In this document: positions 1-6,424 of the stretch, in pieces
Position numbering within the stretch: the stretch's first letter is position 1
How the letters are laid out: each line of letters begins with the position of its first letter
Origin: DATKCN01 sp035513175
GTDB lineage: Bacteria; Chloroflexota; Chloroflexia; Thermomicrobiales; CFX8
Assembly: GCA_035513175.1 (NCBI GenBank)
Contig: DATKCN010000276.1
Location: forward strand, 1-6,424
Length of the DNA: 6,424 bases
Direction of reading: 5' to 3'
Position numbers and translations under genes: made by a program
The notes under the pieces: model-generated
Told to the model about the DNA's origin: nothing
What the model saw: the letters and a program-made list of their open reading frames with translations, nothing else
Databases searched by the model: none

Positions 1-1
1 A

Positions 2-502
2 GCGCGACTGCTCAAGCGCAGGCATCCCCGGCTCGGCATCATCATTGTCACGATGCACGAGGACGACGAGCAACTGTTCAACGCTATACGCGTCGGCGCC
101 GCTGCCTACTGCACGAAGGACGTCGATCCCGCGCACATTGTCGGGCTGATACGGCGAGTCTCGCGTGGGGAGTATCTTATCAACGAGAACGTGCTGTCTC
201 ACCCGTTCGTCGCGTCGCGGGTCCTCGATCAGTTCCGCGAGCTGGCGCGCATCGACCAGCAGTCCGAGTCAGTGTTCTCGCCGCTGACCCCGCGAGAGGT
301 GGAGATTCTGGATTGCGTCGCGCGAGGCAACAGCAACAAGGAGATCGCCTCACTGCTTGGCATCAGCGACCAGACGGTGAAGAACCACATTACATCGATC
401 CTGCGAAAGCTGCAGGTCAACGATCGCACCCAGGCAGTGATCTACGCGCTGCGCCATGGCTGGATCAAGCTCGAAGGTGACGACGTCGATTCCAGCAGGT
501 AG
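2..502 (+). CDS. NarL/FixJ-family response regulator with LuxR-type HTH, 5' partial
   Basis: The frame is open from base 2, well before the first ATG at 53, so the gene starts outside the window. About 166 residues are visible. The first part is the second half of a receiver domain: a hydrophobic beta strand ending in IIIVTMH, with the switch threonine, then the GAAAYCTKD segment with the conserved lysine that contacts the phosphoryl group. The phospho-accepting aspartate would lie upstream and is not seen. After a linker of about 40 residues comes a GerE/LuxR DNA-binding domain beginning LTPREVEIL, with recognition-helix region GISDQTVKNHI and then LRKLQVNDRTQAV. In this family, phosphorylation by a sensor kinase controls DNA binding. 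Kinase and targets cannot be told from here. The TAG stop at 500-502 faces the mutL stop 3 bp away. The family call is secure; the specific role is unknown. Confidence 0.93.
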   Translation, partial: ARLLKRRHPRLGIIIVTMHEDDEQLFNAIRVGAAAYCTKDVDPAHIVGLIRRVSRGEYLINENVLSHPFVASRVLDQFRELARIDQQSESVFSPLTPREVEILDCVARGNSNKEIASLLGISDQTVKNHITSILRKLQVNDRTQAVIYALRHGWIKLEGDDVDSSR

Positions 503-505
503 CCG

Positions 506-2245
506 CTATCGCCGCGAGAACTGCCGCTCCAGATCTTGCGCGGTCATGCGAAGCATCGTCGGTCGCCCATGACCACAGGCGAGCGGTGACGAGCACGCTT
601 CGAGCTGCCTGACCAATTCGCGCATCTCCAGCAGCGTCAATAACTGGCCGGCGCGAATCGATGTATGGCATGCCGCGCTGATCGCTGCCGACTCCAGCCG
701 CGTCTCCCCCCGTCCGCCCGCGGCCAACTCATCCAGGATCATCAGCAGCGTGTGATGCGGATCCTTGATTTTGAGCGCGGCGGGCACGCTGCGTATGACG
801 ACCGTCGTCGCGCCAAACTCGTCAATGTCAAATCCAAGCGCCGCCAGGTCGTTCCTGGATTTTAGGAATGTCTCCCAATGGCGAAGCGGCAGGTCCACAG
901 TGGCAGGGTGCAGGAGCAGCTGCTTGTCCGCGGATTGAGAGGTTACCCCAATCATCAGCCTCTCAAACAAAACTCGCTCGTGCGCCGCGTGCTGATCGAC
1001 CAGGTACATTCCATCCGGTCCCTCGGCGACGACGAACATTGACGCAATCTGACCGAGCACGCGAAGTACTGGAAGCCTTCGCGCATCGTGCGGAGTTACG
1101 GCAACGGCATCGAGACCATCCTGCTGGCGCTCATGCAGGCGCTCGGCCGTCCGTCTGTCGAGCCACTCCGGATGCGCGAGTGCCATCCGTCGTTGCACCG
1201 ACTGGTCGATGATCGGAGACGACACGATCACGGACTTCACGTCAAATGACGCGTGCCTGCTGATTGCTTCCCTCACCGATCGCTGGACCAACCCGAAGAT
1301 CAGCCGGTCGTCGGCGAACCGGACTTCCGCTTTCGTCGGATGCACGTTGACATCGATCCTGTCGGTCGGGACTGATAGTTGAATACAGGCAATAGGGCGC
1401 CGCCCAATCATCAACAGTGTGTGGTACGCCTGCTCCAGAGCCGCCGCGAGCCGCCGGTCGGCAATCAGCCTTCCTTGAGCGAACAAGTACTGTTGCTGTC
1501 GCGTCGCCCGATCGAGCTCAGGCAACGACACGATCCCTGAGATCGAATATCCAGCCGCGGTCTCGTCGGGGGTCGAGAGCGGCACGAGCGAGCCCGCCAC
1601 TTCCGCTCCCCAGACACAGATAGCCGCGTCGAGCGCGTTGCCGCTCCCAGAGGTGCTGAAGATTGTTCGATCATCGATGTCGAGGCTGAACGAAATCGTC
1701 GGGTACGCCAACGCGTACGCTCCGACAACCCGCGTCACGTAGCCTGATTCGGTCTGCGGCTGTTTGAGAAACTTGCGCCGCGCTGGAACATTGGAGAAAA
1801 GGTCGCGCGCCTGGACCATCGTGCCCCGCGCCCACGCCATTGGATGTGACTGACTTACTGTTCCATACCTCGAGCGCAGTTCTCCGCCAGACGGGGCTCC
1901 CTCCACTGTCGAGATTAGACGCAGATCGCTGACGGCCGCCAGAGACGCGAGCGCCTCGCCTCTGAATCCGAGTGTGGCAAGCGATCCCAGATCGTCGAGT
2001 GACGTAATCTTCGATGTCGCGTGCCGCTCTACGGCGAGCGGCAGCTGATCGATCGTCATGCCATAGCCGTTGTCCCGCACATCGATTACATCGACGCCGC
2101 CACCTGCGATCGAGACATCGATGCGCGTCGCTGAGGCATCGATAGCGTTCTCGACGAGCTCCTTGATCGCGGCCGCCGGCCGCTCGATGACCTCGCCCGC
2201 GGCGATTTTTCCAACCGTTTCGAGATCGAGGCGGAGAATGGTCAT
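506..2245 (-). CDS. mutL: DNA mismatch repair protein MutL (endonuclease-type)
   Basis: MutL is the mismatch-repair matchmaker that couples MutS mismatch recognition to strand incision. The 579-residue protein has a complete GHKL ATPase domain: E29 and N33 in the KELVEN motif, DNGYGM at 58-63, GFRGEAL at 93-99, and the FSNVPARRKFL segment at the ATPase/transducer junction. The C-terminal domain carries the metal-binding endonuclease motifs of MutL from bacteria without MutH: DQHAAHE with a second glutamate (417-428), ACHTSIRA (about 525-532) and CGHGRP (557-562, cysteine and histidine kept). QLLLHP (442-447) fits the QxxLxP beta-clamp-binding motif. The protein is therefore predicted to nick DNA itself. 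The ATG overlaps the mpg stop as ATGA, and only a weak GGA lies upstream, which suggests translational coupling. The start gives the usual distance to the IAAGEVIERP motif. The linker is short for the family, but no key residue is missing. Confidence 0.98.
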   Translation of the reverse strand: MTILRLDLETVGKIAAGEVIERPAAAIKELVENAIDASATRIDVSIAGGGVDVIDVRDNGYGMTIDQLPLAVERHATSKITSLDDLGSLATLGFRGEALASLAAVSDLRLISTVEGAPSGGELRSRYGTVSQSHPMAWARGTMVQARDLFSNVPARRKFLKQPQTESGYVTRVVGAYALAYPTISFSLDIDDRTIFSTSGSGNALDAAICVWGAEVAGSLVPLSTPDETAAGYSISGIVSLPELDRATRQQQYLFAQGRLIADRRLAAALEQAYHTLLMIGRRPIACIQLSVPTDRIDVNVHPTKAEVRFADDRLIFGLVQRSVREAISRHASFDVKSVIVSSPIIDQSVQRRMALAHPEWLDRRTAERLHERQQDGLDAVAVTPHDARRLPVLRVLGQIASMFVVAEGPDGMYLVDQHAAHERVLFERLMIGVTSQSADKQLLLHPATVDLPLRHWETFLKSRNDLAALGFDIDEFGATTVVIRSVPAALKIKDPHHTLLMILDELAAGGRGETRLESAAISAACHTSIRAGQLLTLLEMRELVRQLEACSSPLACGHGRPTMLRMTAQDLERQFSRR

Positions 2246-2793
2246 CCACAGTTCCGTTCGACACGCTGGTCAATGAAGCGCCATGGCAACTCTACACCGC
2301 GCCGGATGCCAACTCGCGGTAAGACGCTGATCGTTGCGTCGCGTCGAACGGAAGAGATTCGTATTCGGCCCTCGCCGATCATCGATCCGTGGTCGTCAAG
2401 CGTTATCCCGAGGAGCCTCGTGGTCAGTCCCGGACCGAGAACTGCCCGTTCGTCTCCATCGACCCACACCCCGCGCACGAGAACGGCGGATGACACGCCG
2501 CGCTCGTCGGCGACAATGTTGAGGCACGGGTACATCCCATACGCGGCATAGACGTAGATCGTTCCCGGCTCGCTTGCCATGACTGCCGCGCGACCACCGG
2601 GACGAAACGCGGCATGCGACGCTGGATCATCGAGACCGGCATATGCCTCGGTCTCGACGACGATAGCGCTGCGTTGCTCGGCGCCCCGGCCAACGACGAT
2701 CATGCGACCAATCAGGTCTCGCGCCGCCTCGGTCACGCGCACGCGAAAGTGGTCGCCGTCCAGCGTCGCCAGACCGTCAGCCAAGATCGCCAA
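2242..2793 (-). CDS. mpg: 3-methyladenine DNA glycosylase, Mpg/AAG family
   Basis: This base-excision repair enzyme removes alkylated or deaminated purines such as 3-methyladenine and hypoxanthine. From the chosen TTG it has 183 residues, near the usual bacterial size. The catalytic core is clear: VETEAYAG with the general-base glutamate at 49, DDPASH with histidine 60, GTIYVYAAYGMYPCLN with the base-stacking tyrosine 82 and asparagine 92, then VLVR (arginine 107) and GPGLTTRLLGI. These match human AAG E125, H136, Y159, N169 and R182 in order and spacing. The common TPRN loop reads GGRA here. The frame is open up to an ATG at 2976, but that stretch lies inside valS and looks unlike the family. 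TTG at 2793, with GAGAAG four bases upstream, fits best; TTG at 2784 is the alternative. The stop overlaps the mutL ATG. The family is certain, the start only moderately so. Confidence 0.93.
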   Translation of the reverse strand: MAILADGLATLDGDHFRVRVTEAARDLIGRMIVVGRGAEQRSAIVVETEAYAGLDDPASHAAFRPGGRAAVMASEPGTIYVYAAYGMYPCLNIVADERGVSSAVLVRGVWVDGDERAVLGPGLTTRLLGITLDDHGSMIGEGRIRISSVRRDATISVLPRVGIRRGVELPWRFIDQRVERNCG

Positions 2794-5449
2794 GTCGCTT
2801 CTCAAGCAGGGACCGCCGCTCCTCTGCGGATTCCAGCCTCTCACGATGGCCGGCGACGACCGCCTCGGGCGCGCGTGACACAAACTGCTGGTTTGCGAGC
2901 ATGCTTGTTGCTCGCTCGATCTCGCCGAGCACCTGCTCGATCTCTCGCTCGATGCGACCGCGTTCAGCGTCGACATCGATCATGTCAGCCAGCGGCAGGA
3001 AGATCGACACGTTGCCCGTTACGATCGACACCGCTCTGTCTGTCGCGATTGGCTCGCCGGATCGAATCTCATATCTCCGTGGGTCGAGGCGAGCCAGCGA
3101 CTGGAACTCCGAACGTAGTTCGGCGTAGGTCGAAGACGATTGGCCCGGATAGACGATCGCCGCAATTTTGCGGCCGGGCTCGACGCCATGCTCAGTGCGT
3201 GCGTTTCGAACTTCTCGGATCGCCTGCATGATCGACGCGAAGGACTGCTCGTCGGCAGGGTATCGCAGCCCAGGATTGGGCCAGGGAGCGACGATCAGTG
3301 CGTCACCGGGATGCGGCAGCTGCTGCCACAATTCCTCCGTAACGTACGGCATATACGGATGCAGAAGCCTGAGCGTGCGCTCCAGGACGTAGGCGAGCGT
3401 CTGTGGCACGGCGGAGTCACCGGAGTCACCATACAGTCGCACTTTCGCGGCCTCGATGTACCAGTCGCAGAACTCCGACCAGATAAACTCGTACAGTTGA
3501 CGCCCAGCCTCATGCAACTGATATGCGTCGGTCAGTCGCGTCACTTCAACTATCGTATGCGAGAGTCGCGAAACGATCCACTTGTCGGGCGCGGACATCG
3601 CGGACGCCACGGGCTGCAAAGGGGCCCCATCCGAATCACGTCCGATGTGCGCCATATCAATCGCGCGCAGCGCGAATCGCGTCGCATTGAACAACTTGTT
3701 TGCGAAGTTTCGTTGCTGTTCCACCCGTTCGTTCGACAATCTGAGGTCGTTGCCTGGCCCGGAAGCCGTGATCAGCGCGAAGCGCAGCGCGTCCGTGCCG
3801 TACTCCGCCGTGACGGTCAGCGGATCGAGGACGTTGCCCTTCGTCTTGCTCATGCGCTGGCCGTTCGCGTCACGAACCGTGCCATGCAGGTACACATCCC
3901 TGAACGGGGGCACGCCCATGAACTCGATCCCGAGAAATATCATGCGCGCGACCCACAGGAAAATAATGTCGTAGCCCGTTTCCATGACGTGGCCCGGGTA
4001 ATACAGTCTGAGATCCTCGGTCTGCTCCGGCCAGCCAAGAGTGGAGAACGTCCAGAGGCCCGAAGAGAACCAGGTGTCCAGCACATCCGGATCCTGCTCG
4101 ATGCGGCGCGAGCCACAGCCCGGGCAGGCGATAAGGAATTCGTCGCTCGTCGCCGCTACCGCGCCGCAGTCCGCGCAATACCAGATTGGGATGCGGTGGC
4201 CCCACCAGAGCTGACGGGAAATGCACCAGTCATGCACATTCTCCATCCAGTTCAGATACACGCTGGTGAAGCGCTCCGGCACGAACCGAATCTGCCCATC
4301 GTGGACAACCTGGATAGCGGGCTTCGCGAGCGGCGCCATGTTTACGAACCACTGCTTGGAGATCATCGGCTCGATGATGGAGTCGCAGCGATCGCAGCGA
4401 CCGATGGAGTGCGTGTGCGGCGTCGTTGCGATGAGCGTGCCGCCCTCGCGCAGGCGGTCGACGACGTTGGCTCGCGCGTCGAGGATTGTCTGACCGGCAA
4501 ACGGCCCCGCCTCGTCGTTCATCGTCCCGTCGGTGTTCATCACCGCAATCGCCGGCAATCCGTGCCGCCGCCCTATTTCGAAGTCGTTGGGGTCGTGCGC
4601 GGGCGTCACTTTGACCGCGCCGGTGCCGAACGCTGCATCGACCGCATCGTCTCCAACGACCGGGATCGGTCGGTCCATGATGGGCAACCGCACGTGCTTG
4701 CCGATGGCGTCGCGATACCGCTCGTCGTCGGGATGCACGGCAACGCCCGTGTCACCGAGCATCGTCTCAGGCCGCGTCGTGGCGACATCGATGAATCCGC
4801 TTCCGTCGGACAGCGGGTAGCGAAGGGTCCACAGGAACGATGCCTCCTGGCTGTGCACCACCTCCAGGTCGGAGAGCGCCGTCATGCAGCGGGGACACCA
4901 CGAGATCATCCTCTCGCCACGGTAGATGAGCCCCTTGTCGTACAGGTGCTTGAACGCCACACGCACGGCATGGGCCGGTCCAGGGTCCATCGTGAATATG
5001 TACCGCGACCAGTCGCACGACGCGCCGAGCGCGCGCAGTTGCCCCTTAATGCGCTCCTGATACGCTTCCATCCAATCCCAGACGCGGTTGACGAACGACT
5101 CTCGTCCGAGATCGTGCCGTGTCTTCCCCTCCTTCGCCAGCTCGCGCTCAACAACCCACTGCCCTGCGATGCCGGCGTGGTCGGCTCCGGGAAGCCACAG
5201 CGCCGCGTAGCCGTTCATGCGCTTGTAACGCGTCAGGATATCTTCGACCGTCGTAAACAACGCGTGCCCCATGTGGAGTTCGCCGGTGACATTTGGTGGG
5301 GGCATCACCATGACGAACGGACCTCGCCCGCGATCGACCGGCTTAAGATAACCCCCTGAGTGCCAGAAGTCGTACCAGTGCGCTTCCGCCTGCGCTGGAT
5401 CGTACGCCTTTCCGAGCTCTCGCAGCCCACCATGCTGTGTCATCGTCAC
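2777..5449 (-). CDS. valS: Valyl-tRNA synthetase
   Basis: This cytoplasmic class I synthetase charges tRNA-Val with valine and edits mis-charged threonine. It has 890 residues, normal for bacteria. The HIGH motif is HMGH at 59-62, after PPPNVTGEL. The CP1 editing domain contains ATTRPETMLGDTG (223 onward) and a later TPAHDPNDFEIG segment. The KMSKS motif is RMSKT at 532-536, followed by KGNVLDP. Cysteine pairs CDRC (about 353) and CADC...CPGC (about 423-445) look like zinc-binding knuckles, as in some bacterial ValRS. WFSSGLWTFSTLGWPEQT near 460 is typical of ValRS. Residues 825-890 form the charged C-terminal coiled-coil arm of the family. The start is GTG, with a GGGGG Shine-Dalgarno sequence six bases upstream; an ATG two codons later (5443) would have 12-base spacing. 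The gene is the first of an apparent operon with mpg and mutL, and a T-box leader precedes it. Confidence 0.99.
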   Translation of the reverse strand: MTMTQHGGLRELGKAYDPAQAEAHWYDFWHSGGYLKPVDRGRGPFVMVMPPPNVTGELHMGHALFTTVEDILTRYKRMNGYAALWLPGADHAGIAGQWVVERELAKEGKTRHDLGRESFVNRVWDWMEAYQERIKGQLRALGASCDWSRYIFTMDPGPAHAVRVAFKHLYDKGLIYRGERMISWCPRCMTALSDLEVVHSQEASFLWTLRYPLSDGSGFIDVATTRPETMLGDTGVAVHPDDERYRDAIGKHVRLPIMDRPIPVVGDDAVDAAFGTGAVKVTPAHDPNDFEIGRRHGLPAIAVMNTDGTMNDEAGPFAGQTILDARANVVDRLREGGTLIATTPHTHSIGRCDRCDSIIEPMISKQWFVNMAPLAKPAIQVVHDGQIRFVPERFTSVYLNWMENVHDWCISRQLWWGHRIPIWYCADCGAVAATSDEFLIACPGCGSRRIEQDPDVLDTWFSSGLWTFSTLGWPEQTEDLRLYYPGHVMETGYDIIFLWVARMIFLGIEFMGVPPFRDVYLHGTVRDANGQRMSKTKGNVLDPLTVTAEYGTDALRFALITASGPGNDLRLSNERVEQQRNFANKLFNATRFALRAIDMAHIGRDSDGAPLQPVASAMSAPDKWIVSRLSHTIVEVTRLTDAYQLHEAGRQLYEFIWSEFCDWYIEAAKVRLYGDSGDSAVPQTLAYVLERTLRLLHPYMPYVTEELWQQLPHPGDALIVAPWPNPGLRYPADEQSFASIMQAIREVRNARTEHGVEPGRKIAAIVYPGQSSSTYAELRSEFQSLARLDPRRYEIRSGEPIATDRAVSIVTGNVSIFLPLADMIDVDAERGRIEREIEQVLGEIERATSMLANQQFVSRAPEAVVAGHRERLESAEERRSLLEKRLGDLG

Positions 5450-5461
5450 GATCTACCCCCT
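5450..5461 (-). promoter_or_regulatory. Ribosome binding site of valS
   Basis: On the minus strand AGGGGG (5461-5456) is followed by six bases (TAGATC) and then GTG. This spacing favours the GTG at 5449 over the ATG at 5443. The site lies downstream of the T-box terminator, so transcription control, not ribosome access, appears to be the main switch. Confidence 0.6.
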
Positions 5462-5490
5462 GCGAGTCGTCGCCGCGTGTTGTCGAATAC

Positions 5491-5520
5491 AAAAAGCCCG
5501 CCCCCCTTCAAGGACGAGCC
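5491..5520 (-). terminator. Rho-independent terminator of the valS T-box leader
   Basis: The minus strand shows GCTCGTCC (5519-5512), a short loop, GGGCGGGC (5503-5496) and then TTTTT (5495-5491). The arms form an 8-bp stem with two G-U pairs, directly followed by the U run. The left arm shares bases with CCUUG (5513-5509), which also pairs with CAAGG upstream of the T-box sequence. The two structures are therefore mutually exclusive, as a transcription-attenuating T-box requires. About 41 bases separate the U run from the valS start codon. Confidence 0.88.
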
Positions 5521-5692
5521 ATGCCGCGGTGCCACCTTGCTTCGGCGGCTGAAGCCGCCGCTCTCGATCGCGATAACGGGCGAACCCGCGGATGCCTACT
5601 CGATCTTCGACACCCGGCCAACCGGACGACTGCGGCCGCGCCAGCGCAACGAGGCTCTCAGTCCTTGACCTCGTCTCCCTGTCCACCGCTAC
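5491..5692 (-). promoter_or_regulatory. T-box riboswitch leader of valS
   Basis: The leader senses uncharged tRNA and permits read-through into the synthetase operon. The T-box sequence AAGGTGGCACCGCGG lies at 5538-5524 on the minus strand and matches the family consensus. Antiterminator helix A1 can form from CAAGG (5539-5535) and CCUUG (5513-5509), and A2 from GCG (5527-5525) and CGU (5516-5514), leaving the UGGCACC bulge for the tRNA acceptor end. Upstream is a 7-bp hairpin with loop UUCA (5560-5543), in the place of stem III. Before that, GAGUAG (5601-5596) and a CGGG-UUCG-CCCG hairpin followed by UUA (5588-5574) resemble the stem II/IIA-B element. Stem I probably spans about 5605-5690; GACUG (5663-5659) pairs with CAGUC (5632-5628), with an AGAGC bulge as in family apical loops. 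GUC valine triplets occur at 5630, 5627 and 5611, and the true specifier is not settled. The class is near certain; the stem I fold is tentative. Confidence 0.93.
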
Positions 5693-5732
5693 CGGACAAC
5701 TCCTCCCGGTTCTCGGCAGCTTCCTGGAGCAA

Positions 5733-5761
5733 AGGCTACACCTCACGCGACGAGGCGTCAA
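5733..5761 (-). promoter_or_regulatory. Probable sigma70-type promoter of the valS-mpg-mutL operon
   Basis: On the minus strand TTGACG (5761-5756, five of six bases of the -35 consensus) is followed by a 17-base spacer and TAGCCT (5738-5733, three of six -10 bases including T1, A2 and T6). Transcription would start near 5726, just ahead of the T-box leader, which is where a promoter is needed. The -10 is weak, so this is an inference from spacing and position. Confidence 0.45.
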
Positions 5762-5812
5762 TCCGCGAATCCGCGTGTCCACGGCTTACGCGCGGGTGGA
5801 AGTGACGCGGCG

Positions 5813-6292
5813 GCAAGAGGCGCGGCGAGAGAGCTATCCGCGGTGTCGCGGAAATGGGGCAGTCGCGACGTGGCTATTGACGGCAAGGCGCGCCGGGGAC
5901 AGCTGACGTAGCCGGTCAATGACCGTCCAATTTATATGCTGAGAGCGGTGCTGCACGACACGGACGTTGTGCTGACGCAGGCGTCGATCACTGCGGGACA
6001 CGACGAGGTCGATGCTGCGCGGTCGATGGCGCTCAGACGCCCCCGCTGGCAGCCCGAAACGGGATTTCGTCACATGACGGACGTGACATTGGGCGAGCAT
6101 CGCAGCCTGATCCACGTCGGACACAGTCCGGTGGCAATGGGCACGCTGTTGGACACGGTCGGCGGCTCGATCCGTCGAAGTGGCTGGCGCGCCATCGCCA
6201 GCCGCTGGCGACACTGTCCCGACCGCACGGACGGCGTCGTCTCGCTCGTCCCCGGAATCATTCGCGCGCAAGCACTGATATTCAACATGTGA
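5813..6292 (+). pseudogene. Degenerate, internally deleted transposase remnant (ISAs1/H-repeat-like)
   Basis: One reading frame keeps two separate pieces of a DDE transposase. The first (about 5846-5990) reads WGSRDVAIDGKARRGQ and then LRAVLHDTDVVLTQASI. It resembles the family's DGK-x-x-RG segment, with the first catalytic aspartate at 5879-5881, and the following LVSAF...VVLGQ-type strand. The second (about 6035-6230) reads RPRWQPETGFRHMTDVTLGE and on to HSPVAMGTLL. It lines up with the RGHWGIEN-LH-VRDVTFGED...G..P..MATLR block near the C-terminus, with the catalytic glutamate at 6056-6058. Only 59 codons separate aspartate and glutamate, far fewer than in intact members, so the middle, including the second aspartate, is gone. 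A TAG stop lies at 5909-5911. The frame ends with TGA at 6290-6292. The 5' boundary is uncertain, and no terminal inverted repeats were recognised. The identification rests on remembered family motifs, not a search. Confidence 0.72.
5913..5925. repeat. Short palindrome CGGTCA-A-TGACCG
   Basis: A perfect 6-bp inverted repeat with a one-base centre lies just after the in-frame stop of the transposase remnant. It could be an operator half-site pair, but in a GC-rich remnant it may equally be chance. No neighbouring promoter supports a regulatory role. Confidence 0.25.
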
Positions 6293-6320
6293 CGCGGACC
6301 GTCGCACCCGAGGTTCAGCG

Positions 6321-6326
6321 TATAAT
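6321..6326 (+). promoter_or_regulatory. Possible -10 promoter element (TATAAT)
   Basis: A perfect TATAAT stands out in GC-rich surroundings, 28 bases after the transposase remnant ends. No good -35 hexamer is seen 16-18 bases upstream (the candidates read like GACCGT) and there is no TG extension. If it is active, transcription would run rightward from about 6333 into the structured segment and out of the window. Confidence 0.35.
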
Positions 6327-6384
6327 GAGGGGTCACACGTCGCTGCTGCGATCACGAAACGCGCGCGTGAACCTTTACGACGAC

Positions 6385-6423
6385 CAGTCGCTGGGTGGGA
6401 CTTCCAGAGCCCGCCAACGACTG
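6385..6423 (+). other. Strong two-part hairpin at the window edge, possible leader or RNA
   Basis: CAGTCG (6385-6390) pairs with CGACTG (6418-6423). Inside it GGTGGG (6394-6399) pairs with CCCGCC (6410-6415) with one G-U pair, leaving a 10-base loop and a small internal loop. It lies about 50 bases downstream of the TATAAT box. It could be the start of a structured leader or small RNA. The same stretch is also open for translation from ATG 6325 or GTG 6367 to the window end (NLYDDQSLGGTSRARQRL after the GTG), although no Shine-Dalgarno sequence is apparent. The call is undecided because the window ends here. Confidence 0.3.
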
Positions 6424-6424
6424 C

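Noticed and set aside
2794..2976. Extension of the glycosylase to the ATG at 2976 (244 residues)
   Set aside because: The extra 61 residues lie entirely inside valS, are low-complexity serine/arginine-rich, and have no counterpart in the family.
3140..5359. A 739-codon open frame on the plus strand opposite valS
   Set aside because: It is antisense to valS, whose motifs are complete. The translation is rich in arginine and histidine with no recognisable domain, as expected for the reverse of a GC-rich gene.
5360..5906. Several 100-120-codon plus- and minus-strand frames across the valS leader
   Set aside because: They run through the T-box, terminator and promoter, have no recognisable motif, and are explained by the GC-rich composition.
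6183..6209. Repeated GCTGGCG/CGCCAGC motifs that can form a hairpin
   Set aside because: They lie within the transposase remnant's frame, are short, and are of the kind common in GC-rich coding sequence. No U run or regulatory context is present.
5834..6355. A 173-codon minus-strand open frame over the transposase remnant
   Set aside because: It has no recognisable motif and is rich in arginine, while the plus strand shows transposase blocks. A weak TTGAAT/AATGAT pair near 6285 on that strand does not rescue it.

Overview
The window is GC-rich (by eye about 60%) and bacterial. Most of it is one leftward (minus-strand) operon, valS - mpg - mutL. On its left is the 3' end of a convergent rightward response-regulator gene, and on its right a stretch without intact genes. 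A T-box leader ahead of valS in such a GC-rich genome, together with an endonuclease-type MutL, would fit Chloroflexota or another GC-rich T-box-bearing lineage. This assignment is an inference; no phylogenetic marker was compared.

Layout. 2-502 (+): C-terminal two thirds of a NarL/FixJ-type response regulator, cut by the window edge. 506-2245 (-): complete mutL, whose stop codon lies 3 bp from the response-regulator stop. 2242-2793 (-): Mpg/AAG-family 3-methyladenine DNA glycosylase, overlapping mutL by 4 nt (ATGA) and the 3' end of valS by 17 nt if the TTG start is right. 2777-5449 (-): complete valyl-tRNA synthetase, 890 aa, GTG start. 5450-5761 (-): regulatory region of the operon, with a sigma70-like promoter, a T-box riboswitch leader and its terminator. 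5813-6292 (+): degenerate, internally deleted transposase remnant resembling the ISAs1/H-repeat family. 6293-6424 (+): a perfect TATAAT box, then a strong hairpin that runs to the window edge.

How the parts work together. The T-box should let transcription continue into valS when uncharged tRNA-Val builds up. The genes overlap and no internal terminator or promoter is evident, so two DNA-repair genes (base excision of alkylated purines and mismatch repair) appear to sit under the same aminoacylation-sensing switch. This coupling is the most interesting feature. A second oddity is the variable base of the T-box, which is C where U would be expected to pair with the usual A73 discriminator of tRNA-Val. 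No wholly new protein system is visible; all three complete genes belong to well-known families.
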